This document shows, in pieces, positions 1-6,549 of a stretch of DNA of 16,644 nucleotides (position 1 is its first letter; every line of letters begins with the position of its first letter). This DNA is from Psychrobacillus sp040274765 (GTDB lineage Bacteria; Bacillota; Bacilli; Bacillales_A; Planococcaceae). The notes under the pieces were generated by a model, which saw only the letters and a list, made by a program, of their open reading frames with translations, had not been told where the DNA came from and ran no database searches. The DNA lies in the NCBI GenBank assembly GCA_040274765.1, contig JBEMAY010000068.1, forward strand, positions 1-16,644, given 5' to 3'. Both the position numbers and the translations under genes were made by a program.

Positions 1-29
1 TTGACAAAAACAAATGTTCGCATTAATAT
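1..29 (+). promoter_or_regulatory. yneA sigma-A promoter with embedded LexA operator
   Basis: A consensus -35 TTGACA (1-6) and -10 TAATAT (24-29) are separated by exactly 17 bases. A LexA box occupies the spacer, so repressor binding would block RNA polymerase directly. This is the usual layout of an SOS-controlled Bacillus promoter. In B. subtilis this promoter is shared with the divergent lexA region; lexA itself would lie to the left of the window and is not visible. Confidence 0.85.
7..20 (+). promoter_or_regulatory. LexA (SOS) box 1, between -35 and -10
   Basis: The 14-mer AAAACAAATGTTCG matches the Bacillus SOS-box consensus CGAACRNRYGTTYC at 11 of 14 positions, with an intact GTTC half-site and a degenerate left end. 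It sits inside the promoter spacer, which is where a LexA operator would be expected to act on yneA. Confidence 0.75.
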
Positions 30-43
30 TAAAATATACAAAC

Positions 44-57
44 CGAACAGACATTCT
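44..57 (+). promoter_or_regulatory. LexA (SOS) box 2, in the yneA leader
   Basis: CGAACAGACATTCT matches CGAACRNRYGTTYC at 12 of 14 positions (the two misses are the conserved G in the right half and the last base). It lies downstream of the -10, just before the GGAGG ribosome binding site. Two boxes 37 bases apart suggest tight or cooperative LexA repression of the yneA operon. Confidence 0.7.
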
Positions 58-74
58 TATTTGGAGGTTATCAC

Positions 75-386
75 ATGAATTGGGTAAAAAACAATTATTT
101 TTTAGCTTTATTTTTAGGACTTAATCTTATTTTTATAACAACTATGGCTATCACACATACAGTATCAGCAGACAAAGATTACGAAATCCATATCGAACAA
201 GGAGATTCTCTTTGGGAACTAGCAGGGAAATATGGAGTAAAAGATTCTAAAGAAGACTGGGTTAGTAAGGTAATTGAAATGAATAATTTATATGATACCA
301 CTATTAAACCAGGAGATGTTATAGTAGTTCCAAAGGTAAGTGAGAACTATCACTTAAATTATGGAACAGAGGTAGCAGGAGAATGA
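75..386 (+). CDS. yneA: Cell division suppressor YneA (SOS-induced, LysM)
   Basis: YneA halts septation during the SOS response; the B. subtilis protein is a short-lived membrane-anchored inhibitor of about 105 residues, and this one has 103. Residues about 8-27 form one hydrophobic N-terminal membrane segment. A LysM peptidoglycan-binding domain covers about 35-86 (GDSLWELA near 43-50, IKPGDVIVVP at 77-86). The ATG has GGAGG (63-67) seven bases upstream. It follows two LexA boxes and overlaps yneB by four bases (ATGA), so the two are translationally coupled. Identification rests on architecture, the SOS promoter and the yneB-ynzC-tkt context, all of which agree with the B. subtilis locus. 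Confidence 0.93.
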   Translation: MNWVKNNYFLALFLGLNLIFITTMAITHTVSADKDYEIHIEQGDSLWELAGKYGVKDSKEDWVSKVIEMNNLYDTTIKPGDVIVVPKVSENYHLNYGTEVAGE

Positions 387-1030
387 AATCAGTTATTTAT
401 TGCCGTGTAAGTACAGACAAGTCTACTCAGGAAACCTCTTTAGAGAGACAAGAGGAAGAGTTAATAGATTTTGCAACAAGTCAGGGATATGAAGTTTCTC
501 AAGTATTCCTTGATCAACATAGTGGGTATGATGTGGAGAGAGATGGTCTTCTAGAAATGCTTAACTATGTTAAGGAAAATGAAATAAAAGCTGTATTTGT
601 TCAAGACGAAACTAGAATAGGTAGAGGAAACGGGAGGATGGCAGTCCTTCATATGTTGCAAAAAACAAATACTACCGTATATACATTGCAGGATAAAGGA
701 ATATTAAATCTTAACGAAATGGATTCTATGCTTTTAGAAATTCTTGCCTTGGTAGAGGAATATCAACGTAAAATTCATAATGCCAAAATTAAGCGAGGGA
801 TGAAACGAGCGATTTCACAAGGGTATAAGCCTGAAAAGAATTTAAAAACTCGTGGAAATCCTGAGGGAAGAGATCGTATTGATATACCAGTTGATGAAAT
901 AGTCCGCTTACGAAATGCAGGACTAACTTACGAGGAAATTACTTCAACTCTAAAAGGTCTAGGTTTTCATATTAGTAAAGCAACCGTACATAGAAGATAT
1001 ATTGAATTTAAAGAGACACACGAAGCATAA
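383..1030 (+). CDS. yneB: YneB, small serine recombinase (resolvase family)
   Basis: This is a 215-residue serine recombinase of the resolvase/invertase type. The N-terminal catalytic domain (about 1-135) shows the YCRVS signature with Arg8 and nucleophile Ser10, and the paired arginines Arg78 and Arg81 in DETRIGR. A C-terminal helix-turn-helix lies at about 170-207. The B. subtilis homologue is part of the SOS-induced yneA operon; its physiological role is not established and it is not tied to a visible mobile element here. The start overlaps the yneA stop (ATGA), with only a modest AGAGG/AGGAG ribosome site inside yneA, consistent with coupling. The last codons form the left arm of the terminator hairpin that follows. 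Confidence 0.92.
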   Translation: MKSVIYCRVSTDKSTQETSLERQEEELIDFATSQGYEVSQVFLDQHSGYDVERDGLLEMLNYVKENEIKAVFVQDETRIGRGNGRMAVLHMLQKTNTTVYTLQDKGILNLNEMDSMLLEILALVEEYQRKIHNAKIKRGMKRAISQGYKPEKNLKTRGNPEGRDRIDIPVDEIVRLRNAGLTYEEITSTLKGLGFHISKATVHRRYIEFKETHEA

Positions 1031-1055
1031 AGACTTGCACTTCGTGTGTTTTTTT
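1017..1055 (+). terminator. Intrinsic terminator overlapping the 3' end of yneB
   Basis: A perfect 9-bp stem CACACGAAG (1017-1025) / CTTCGTGTG (1040-1048) with a 14-base loop is followed by seven T residues (1049-1055). The left arm lies inside the last codons of yneB and the loop contains its TAA. It should stop much of the yneA-yneB transcript before ynzC. Confidence 0.8.
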
Positions 1056-1095
1056 CATACCTTTATATAAGAGATAGCTGAAAGGATGAAATTAT

Positions 1096-1329
1096 ATGTT
1101 AAGTAAAGAAAAATTAGCACGTATTAACGAGCTGTCAAAGAAATCAAAATCTAGCGGATTATCTATTGAAGAGGCAAAAGAACAAAGTGCGTTACGAAAA
1201 GAATATTTGGAAACGTTTAGAGCGACAATGAGAGACACAATTGAAAATGTTAAAGTCATAGACCCTTCTGGAAACGATGTAACACCTGAAAAGGTACAGC
1301 AAGCAAAAAAAGGTAAATTTCTGAATTAA
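1096..1329 (+). CDS. ynzC: YnzC, DUF896 family protein
   Basis: This is a 77-residue soluble protein of the DUF896 (YnzC/YnfC) family. The beginning MLSKEKLARINELSKKSK is characteristic: the family forms a two-helix hairpin, followed by a less ordered C-terminal part with VKVIDPSGNDVTP. The molecular function is unknown; the B. subtilis gene belongs to the SOS-regulated yneA-yneB-ynzC group. The ATG at 1096 has AAAGGA (1081-1086) nine bases upstream. It lies 65 bases after yneB, beyond a good terminator, and I see no convincing promoter of its own, so its expression may depend on read-through. Confidence 0.9.
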   Translation: MLSKEKLARINELSKKSKSSGLSIEEAKEQSALRKEYLETFRATMRDTIENVKVIDPSGNDVTPEKVQQAKKGKFLN

Positions 1330-1347
1330 CTGATCATTTTAGAAACC

Positions 1348-1376
1348 TTGATAATACAGGAATTCTTGTCTACACT
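1348..1376 (+). promoter_or_regulatory. Candidate sigma-A promoter for tkt
   Basis: TTGATA (1348-1353; 5 of 6 match to -35) and TACACT (1371-1376; 4 of 6 match to -10) are spaced by 17 bases in the short gap between ynzC and tkt. This would put the transcript start near 1383, about 30 bases before the tkt start codon. The -10 is weak, so this is a prediction. Confidence 0.45.
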
Positions 1377-1415
1377 AATAATATAGAAAAAATTATGTTC
1401 GAGAGGATGTCATTC

Positions 1416-3416
1416 ATGTCATTACAATCAGATCTATTAGCAATTACGACTATACGTACTCTTTCTATCGATGCAATCGATAAAGCAAACTCTGGTCACC
1501 CTGGTCTTCCAATGGGAGCTGCACCAATGGCTTACACGTTATGGACAAAACATTTACGCCACAATCCGAGCAATCCTAATTGGTTTAACCGCGACCGCTT
1601 TGTTTTATCTGCTGGTCATGGCTCTATGCTGTTATACAGCTTGTTACACCTTGGTGGATATGATCTTCCGATGGAAGAGATTAAAAACTTCAGACAGTGG
1701 AACTCTAAAACTCCCGGACATCCAGAATTCCGCCACACTGCTGGAGTAGAAGCAACTACAGGTCCATTAGGACAAGGAATTGGTATGGCAGTGGGTATGG
1801 CTATGGCTGAGGCACATTTAGCTGCAACTTATAATAAAGAAGGACACTCTGTCGTAGATCACTATACGTACGCGTTATGTGGAGATGGGGACTTAATGGA
1901 AGGTGTAGCTGCTGAAGCTATTTCTCTTGCAGGTCACTTAAAATTAGATAAATTAATCGTATTGTATGATAGTAATGATATTTCTTTAGATGGAGATTTA
2001 CATAAATCTTTCTCTGAGAATATTGAAAAGCGTTTTGAATCATATGGCTGGAACCATATTTACGTTGAAGATGGAAATGACATTGAAGCTATTTCTGCTG
2101 CAATCGAAAAAGCTAAGTCACAAAATGATAAGCCAACTATTATCGAAGTGAAAACAGTCATTGGTTTTGGTTCTCCAAACCGCTCAGGTAAAGCAGACGC
2201 ACATGGTATGCCACTTGGAAAAGAAGAATCTCTTTTAGCGAAAGCAGAATACAAATGGTTATTTGAAGAAGATTTCTATGTTCCAGAGGAAGTATACGAA
2301 ACATTCAAGGAAGCTGCAGAGCGTCAAGGTGTTCAAGAAGAAGCTACTTGGAACGATAAATTTGCAGCATATGAAAAAGAATTCCCAGAACTTGCAGCGA
2401 CATTGAACCAAGCAATTAAAGGAGAGATGCCTGCAAACTTTGCAGAAGCTCTTAAATCATATGAAGAAGGTTCTTCACAAGCAAGTCGTGCAGCTTCAGG
2501 AGAAGCAATTAATGCAATTGCTCAGAATCTACCTTCATTCTTTGGTGGAAGTGCTGACTTAGCGGGCTCTAACAAAACGACTATAAAAAATGCTGGTGAT
2601 TTCTCTGCAGAAAACTATGCGGGTAAAAACATTTGGTTTGGAGTACGTGAATTCGCAATGGGAGCAGCTCTTAACGGTATGGCATTGCATGGTGGTCTTC
2701 ATGTATTTGGGGGTACATTCTTTGTATTCAGTGATTATGTGCGACCAGCTATTCGTCTATCTGCATTAATGGGATTACCAGTAACGTACGTTTTCACACA
2801 TGACAGTATCGCTGTAGGGGAAGACGGACCAACTCATGAGCCTGTTGAACACTTAGCATCTCTAAGAGCGATGCCAGGTTTATCAGTTATCCGACCAGCT
2901 GATTCAAACGAAACTGCTGAAGCATGGAAGCTAGCTGTTTCTTCTAAAGATCAACCGACTGTATTAGTACTATCACGTCAAAATCTACCTACACTAAAAG
3001 GTTCTGTGGAACAAGCAAGTGAGGGAGTTGGAAAAGGTGCTTATGTCGTTTCTCCAGCAGAAAATGCAGAAGGAATTTTACTTGCTACAGGTTCTGAGGT
3101 TGGGCTAGCAGTTGAAGCTCAAAAAGCTTTAGCAGAAGAAGGAATTCAAGTTTCTGTAGTTTCTATGCCTTCATGGGATCGATTTGAAAAACAAGATGCT
3201 GCCTATAAAAATGCAGTACTACCTTCTAACTTAACAAAACGTCTTGCAATTGAGATGGGATCTTCTCTTGGTTGGCATCGTTATGTTGGATTCGAAGGAG
3301 ACGTTATTGCAATTGATACATTCGGTGCAAGTGCTCCTGGTGAAATCGTAATGAAAGAATACGGATTTAATGTAGAAAATGTTGTTTCTAAAATGAAAAA
3401 CTTACTACAAAAATAA
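1416..3416 (+). CDS. tkt: Transketolase
   Basis: This thiamine-diphosphate enzyme moves two-carbon ketol units between sugar phosphates in the cytoplasmic non-oxidative pentose phosphate pathway. From the chosen start it has 666 residues, normal for the family. Visible landmarks are GHPG (27-30), GHGS (67-70), the ThDP/metal motif GDGD (156-159) with the following DSND near 185, DAHG (261-264), catalytic Glu412 in VREFAMG, and GPTHEP (471-476). The reading frame opens at ATG 1395, but GAGAGG (1401-1406) is well placed for the ATG at 1416 (start MSLQSDLL), so that start is preferred. It sits between ynzC and yneF as in B. subtilis and is closed by a strong terminator. Confidence 0.97.
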   Translation: MSLQSDLLAITTIRTLSIDAIDKANSGHPGLPMGAAPMAYTLWTKHLRHNPSNPNWFNRDRFVLSAGHGSMLLYSLLHLGGYDLPMEEIKNFRQWNSKTPGHPEFRHTAGVEATTGPLGQGIGMAVGMAMAEAHLAATYNKEGHSVVDHYTYALCGDGDLMEGVAAEAISLAGHLKLDKLIVLYDSNDISLDGDLHKSFSENIEKRFESYGWNHIYVEDGNDIEAISAAIEKAKSQNDKPTIIEVKTVIGFGSPNRSGKADAHGMPLGKEESLLAKAEYKWLFEEDFYVPEEVYETFKEAAERQGVQEEATWNDKFAAYEKEFPELAATLNQAIKGEMPANFAEALKSYEEGSSQASRAASGEAINAIAQNLPSFFGGSADLAGSNKTTIKNAGDFSAENYAGKNIWFGVREFAMGAALNGMALHGGLHVFGGTFFVFSDYVRPAIRLSALMGLPVTYVFTHDSIAVGEDGPTHEPVEHLASLRAMPGLSVIRPADSNETAEAWKLAVSSKDQPTVLVLSRQNLPTLKGSVEQASEGVGKGAYVVSPAENAEGILLATGSEVGLAVEAQKALAEEGIQVSVVSMPSWDRFEKQDAAYKNAVLPSNLTKRLAIEMGSSLGWHRYVGFEGDVIAIDTFGASAPGEIVMKEYGFNVENVVSKMKNLLQK

Positions 3417-3427
3417 TATTCTTATGT

Positions 3428-3475
3428 GCAATTCGAATACTTGGTTTTTAAAAGTATTCGAATTGCTATTTTTAA
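3428..3475 (+). terminator. Intrinsic terminator after tkt
   Basis: A perfect 15-bp stem (3428-3442 with 3452-3466, arms GCAATTCGAATACTT / AAGTATTCGAATTGC) with a 9-base loop is followed by TATTTTTAAT. It ends the tkt transcript 11 bases after the stop codon. Confidence 0.9.
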
Positions 3476-3509
3476 TAGAAATTATATAGAATGCCTAGTC
3501 AATTTATAG

Positions 3510-3515
3510 TATAAT
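3510..3515 (+). promoter_or_regulatory. Candidate -10 element of a yneF promoter
   Basis: A perfect TATAAT stands between the tkt terminator and yneF. The hexamer 17 bases upstream (TAGAAT, 3487-3492) matches TTGACA at only three positions, so the promoter is plausible but its -35 is poor. yneF would otherwise have no promoter behind the strong tkt terminator. Confidence 0.45.
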
Positions 3516-3565
3516 TTCAATTGGTGTCTTGTACACGTAGAGAAGTTGGTAAAGGAGGAAAAACA

Positions 3566-3787
3566 TTGGATACTTGGATATGGGTTGTTATAGTAATTGT
3601 TGCTTTAATCGGTGGTGTTGTAATTGGATTTTTTGCAGCACGTCAATATATGATGAAATATTTGAAAGAAAATCCACCAATCAACGAACAAATGCTACGT
3701 ATGATGATGGCACAGATGGGTCGTAAACCATCCGAAAAACAAGTGAAACAAATGATGAACCAAATGAATAAAATGCAAAATAAATAA
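3566..3787 (+). CDS. yneF: YneF, UPF0154 small membrane protein
   Basis: This is a 73-residue protein of the UPF0154 family; the B. subtilis YneF has about 72. One N-terminal membrane helix (about 4-24) is followed by a cytoplasmic tail with the family signature PPINEQMLRMMMAQMG (about 37-52) and an amphipathic, Met/Lys/Gln-rich C-terminus. The start is TTG at 3566, seven bases after a strong AAAGGAGG (3551-3558). An upstream in-frame TTG at 3521 would add 15 residues but lacks a ribosome site. The function is unknown. In B. subtilis sirA lies between tkt and yneF; here the gap holds only the terminator and promoter signals. Confidence 0.93.
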   Translation: MDTWIWVVIVIVALIGGVVIGFFAARQYMMKYLKENPPINEQMLRMMMAQMGRKPSEKQVKQMMNQMNKMQNK

Positions 3788-3813
3788 TAAAGACACTTAG
3801 CAAAGTGCTTTTT

Positions 3814-3861
3814 GACTATAGACAACTCATTTATCTTTGAGTTGTCTATAGTCTTTTTTTT
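3814..3861 (+). terminator. Strong intrinsic terminator after yneF
   Basis: A perfect 16-bp stem (3814-3829 with 3838-3853, arms GACTATAGACAACTCA / TGAGTTGTCTATAGTC) with an 8-base loop is followed by eight T residues (3854-3861). Just upstream, a small CACTT/AAGTG hairpin (3794-3807) followed by TTTTT may act as a weak first terminator, giving a tandem pair. Confidence 0.93.
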
Positions 3862-3952
3862 GAGAACAACCAGGCCAAATTATAGATAGTCATTCTACTT
3901 ATCGATATAGAGTACATAATAAATCAACCCTAGTCTTTTATCATATAATTCT

Positions 3953-4393
3953 TCATTTGAGATGATGAAAGACTGCATCTTGTGGCATCATATTTTTAAT
4001 CATTTTAATTTCTTTTTTATCAGGATTTTCAATATTAATTTCAGAGCCCCAATGTGATGATTCAAAGAAGCAATTACCATTATATTTCAAAAAAAGTGAA
4101 AACCATTTTATTTCTCCATTCTGATTTAAACTCTCTTGTAAAATGAAATTAATTATTTTTTTATTAATATCCCCTTGAAAACATACCATTTTCATAGGGT
4201 ATAAATTAATTTTTTCAAGATTCGTTTTCAAACTTAATTCTTCAATCGTCTCAACTTCGTCATTCCAAATATGAAGTTCTATAAAATCTGCTGAGTTAAT
4301 AAAATACTCAATTAAAAAATACCAGTACTTATAATTTTGAAAATCCACATTTTTTTCTGTCAGATTAATGTAGATAAAAAAATTATTCTCCAT
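3953..4393 (-). CDS. Hypothetical protein, aromatic- and Asn-rich
   Basis: I do not recognise this 146-residue protein. It is rich in Asn, Ile, Lys and aromatic residues (for example YKYWYFLIEYF near 23-33, FHHLK at the C-terminus), with no signal peptide, no membrane segment and no catalytic signature. The chosen ATG (start MENNFFIYINL) has AAGGTGG six bases upstream on the minus strand; an in-frame ATG at 4426 would add 11 residues but has no ribosome site. It is a single gene between the yneF terminator and the hydrolase terminator and is more AT-rich than its neighbours. That, together with the loss of B. subtilis gene order here, suggests lineage-specific or acquired DNA. No terminator is visible in 3862-3952. 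Small immunity-like proteins have similar size and composition, but I cannot support that call. Confidence 0.6.
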   Translation of the reverse strand: MENNFFIYINLTEKNVDFQNYKYWYFLIEYFINSADFIELHIWNDEVETIEELSLKTNLEKINLYPMKMVCFQGDINKKIINFILQESLNQNGEIKWFSLFLKYNGNCFFESSHWGSEINIENPDKKEIKMIKNMMPQDAVFHHLK

Positions 4394-4504
4394 CCTATCC
4401 CACCTTATTTCTAAGTAAATAGCCATTTTTATTATTCAGAGCAAGTTAAATAACTGGACGTTTTCCATGTTGTGAGCGATATGACCATTAAGTTCAATAT
4501 CCAC

Positions 4505-4551
4505 TTAAATTAAAAGAAGATGACCATAATATTAAAGGAGTCATCTTCTTT
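4505..4551 (-). terminator. Intrinsic terminator of the mvaB-hydrolase operon
   Basis: A 12-bp perfect stem (4513-4524 with 4540-4551, plus-strand arms AAAGAAGATGAC / GTCATCTTCTTT) has a 15-base loop. Read on the minus strand it is followed by a T-rich stretch (CTTTTAATTT). It lies about 20 bases beyond the hydrolase stop codon. Confidence 0.7.
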
Positions 4552-4572
4552 ATCGATTAGAAAGTTTTATCA

Positions 4573-5532
4573 TTAGTTATTTGCAGAAATTTGAATTGGA
4601 TTCTCTTCTCCTAGAAGTTCATATTTCTTTAAGAAATCTGACACGAGTTCCTCATATTCTTTACTGTTTTCATTGAAGGATTTAGCATGAGCCCCAATTT
4701 CAAATAGCTTAAGCATTTTTGGGCCATTTTTCTTTTCATATAATTCCTCTGTCATCTTCGGTAGTATAAAGTCGTCTTCCAAGCTATGAATAAATAGGAC
4801 AGGCTTTTCAATTTTATCTACTACATCAATGGGGGATACCAAATTCAATGTGTACCCATCTCGAAGCTTTAAGAAAAGATTTGCAAATCGAATTGCTAAG
4901 CTTGAACGAAGCGGAGTTGTTTGCGTCATAATGTGATAAACTTGTTCTTCAAAGTTGGAAAATGCACAATCAGAGATATAGAAATCTGCATCATCCACAA
5001 TAGAACCAGCATAAAGAAGGGTGGTGGCTGCGCCCATGGACTCTCCATGTATTCCTATTACGGCATTTTCACCTGCCCTTTCTCTAACTGCTTCCACAAT
5101 AGCCTGTAAATCCATCTTTTCATAATAACCGAAACTTGTTGTTTTCCCTCCCGAGTCCCCATGTCTACGATGGTCATATACAACACTATTAAACCCCAGT
5201 CGTTCAAACATTCTAACAAATCTAAGTGAATTGATCTTGTTTTCTGTTACACCATGACAAATAATAACGTAGTTACTCGTTTGTAATGGCTCGATGAAAA
5301 TCGCTTTAAGTGAGTATCCATTTTTAGAAGGGATCCATCGCTCTAATTTATTTACTGCAGTATACCATGCTTCATCAAAACGCTTGGACGTCAGTTCTCG
5401 ATTGTAAATAAAATCATCTTCTTTTTTCTTCATATACATCAGTTTATTAGTGAGGAAAAAACCGAAAATGGTAGCAACTGCAGAAATAATACTTGTAAAA
5501 ATACTAGTCCAAACAATTACTCTTTTTCTCAT
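4573..5532 (-). CDS. Membrane-anchored alpha/beta hydrolase, YqkD-like
   Basis: This is a 319-residue serine hydrolase of the alpha/beta fold. An N-terminal hydrophobic segment (about 5-28) after MRKR acts as a signal anchor, so the catalytic domain probably sits at the outer membrane face. HG (93-94) is the likely oxyanion-hole motif. GESMG (163-167) carries nucleophile Ser165, Asp254 (or 253) in SLEDDFILP is the acid, and His282 in GAHAKS is the base. The VYDHRRHGDSGG stretch (118-129) is typical of YqkD-type hydrolases of Bacillus; the substrate is unknown. It starts 11 bases after mvaB on the same strand, so the two form an operon, although no metabolic link is evident. A YqkK-like gene lies about 2 kb away, recalling the yqkD-yqkK neighbourhood of B. 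subtilis. Confidence 0.88.
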   Translation of the reverse strand: MRKRVIVWTSIFTSIISAVATIFGFFLTNKLMYMKKKEDDFIYNRELTSKRFDEAWYTAVNKLERWIPSKNGYSLKAIFIEPLQTSNYVIICHGVTENKINSLRFVRMFERLGFNSVVYDHRRHGDSGGKTTSFGYYEKMDLQAIVEAVRERAGENAVIGIHGESMGAATTLLYAGSIVDDADFYISDCAFSNFEEQVYHIMTQTTPLRSSLAIRFANLFLKLRDGYTLNLVSPIDVVDKIEKPVLFIHSLEDDFILPKMTEELYEKKNGPKMLKLFEIGAHAKSFNENSKEYEELVSDFLKKYELLGEENPIQISANN

Positions 5533-5543
5533 AAGGTCAACAC

Positions 5544-6440
5544 CTACTTGCTTTTAAATAGTTTATACATACCTGTTTCAATTGGTCTGGATACATGAGG
5601 AGAAATGATGTCGACAGCGTGCAATAATTTATCTATATTGATATTGGTGGAAATATCCATTTTATGTAGCATATTCACAACATCCTCAGTTGCTACATTA
5701 CCTGTGGCACCTGGCGCAAAAGGACAGCCTCCTAAACCACCAGCGGAAGTATCAAATCTAGATATTCCTGCTTGTAGAGCTGCAAAGATATTGGCGATTC
5801 CCATTTTGCGAGTATCATGAAAATGGGCAGTGATTAACGTTTGAGGGAACTCATTTATTAATGTATGGAAAAGTTCGTAGCTTTCTTTTGGATTCGCCAT
5901 TCCAATAGTGTCTGCTACACTAAGCTCTTGTACACCCCATGACACAAATTCCTTACAGAGTTCTGTTACTTTTTTTGGATCGACTGCACCTTCAAAAGGG
6001 CAATAAAAAGCAGTGGAAATACATGCCCGGACGAAATACCCCTCTTCTATTAATTTTTCTACAAGAGGCTGCAATTCATTCATACTTTCTCTAGTAGTTT
6101 TGTTAATATTTTTTTTATTAAAGCTATCTGAAACTCCTACAAAAACAGCTACATTTTTAGCCCCATTTTCCAATGCTAGGTCGATTCCCTTTTTATTTGG
6201 TGTTAGTACAAATTGTCTACCCATTTTTTTAACATTTGTAACTATTTCTTTTGCATCACTCATTTGTGGTACCCATTTAGGTGATACAAAGGAGCTTAGT
6301 TCCATTTCCTCTACACCTGCTTGTTGAAGTTGCTCGATAAATTGCAACTTAACATCGGTTGGTACTACATTTTTTTCGTTTTGTAGACCATCTCGTGGGC
6401 CCACCTCGATAATTGTCACTTTTTTTGGTAAACTATACAT
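5544..6440 (-). CDS. mvaB: Hydroxymethylglutaryl-CoA lyase
   Basis: This enzyme cleaves 3-hydroxy-3-methylglutaryl-CoA to acetoacetate and acetyl-CoA, the last step of leucine breakdown. It is a 298-residue TIM-barrel protein of the HMGL-like family, the normal length. GPRDGLQNE (14-22) supplies Arg16 and Asp17, Glu47 lies in MELSSF, HFHDTR (206-211) supplies the metal-binding His206 and His208, and the lyase signature AGGLGGCPFAPGATGN holds catalytic Cys239. The frame is open upstream to 6509, but that would overlap the divergent gene. GGAGG is seven bases before the ATG at 6440; an ATG two codons earlier (6446) is only one base from it. It is the first gene of a minus-strand operon with the hydrolase and diverges from a thiolase. 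Homocitrate or isopropylmalate synthases are excluded by the lyase signature. Confidence 0.95.
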   Translation of the reverse strand: MYSLPKKVTIIEVGPRDGLQNEKNVVPTDVKLQFIEQLQQAGVEEMELSSFVSPKWVPQMSDAKEIVTNVKKMGRQFVLTPNKKGIDLALENGAKNVAVFVGVSDSFNKKNINKTTRESMNELQPLVEKLIEEGYFVRACISTAFYCPFEGAVDPKKVTELCKEFVSWGVQELSVADTIGMANPKESYELFHTLINEFPQTLITAHFHDTRKMGIANIFAALQAGISRFDTSAGGLGGCPFAPGATGNVATEDVVNMLHKMDISTNINIDKLLHAVDIISPHVSRPIETGMYKLFKSK

Positions 6441-6549
6441 ATTCATCCCTCCCTCTTTTATTGTAAAGAAAGGTTGGTTGAACAAGCAAATTTTAAATTT
6501 TTGTTTCATAGTTTTATTGAAAATAGGGGATATGAAGGAGGAAATTCAC
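6441..6549. promoter_or_regulatory. Divergent mvaB / thiolase promoter region
   Basis: This 109-base gap must hold both promoters. For mvaB (minus strand) TTGCTT (complement of 6484-6489) and TACAAT (complement of 6460-6465) are spaced by 18 bases: a good -10 with a weak -35. No comparably good sigma-A pair is seen for the thiolase. An AT-rich near-palindrome (AAATTTTAAATTT, 6488-6500) lies between the two start regions and could be a shared operator, but it does not match a regulator site I know. Confidence 0.4.

Noticed and set aside
383..1030. YneB as evidence of a transposon or phage
   Set aside because: The serine recombinase is the conserved SOS-operon member of Bacillales; there are no terminal repeats, att sites or other mobile genes beside it.
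1395..1415. Longer transketolase start at ATG 1395 (or 1407)
   Set aside because: No ribosome binding site precedes these codons, while GAGAGG is correctly spaced for ATG 1416 and the extra residues (MFERMSF) are encoded partly by that ribosome site.
6447..6509. Longer HMG-CoA lyase start at 6509
   Set aside because: It would place GGAGGG inside the gene, overlap the divergent thiolase upstream region, and add residues before the conserved N-terminus of the family.
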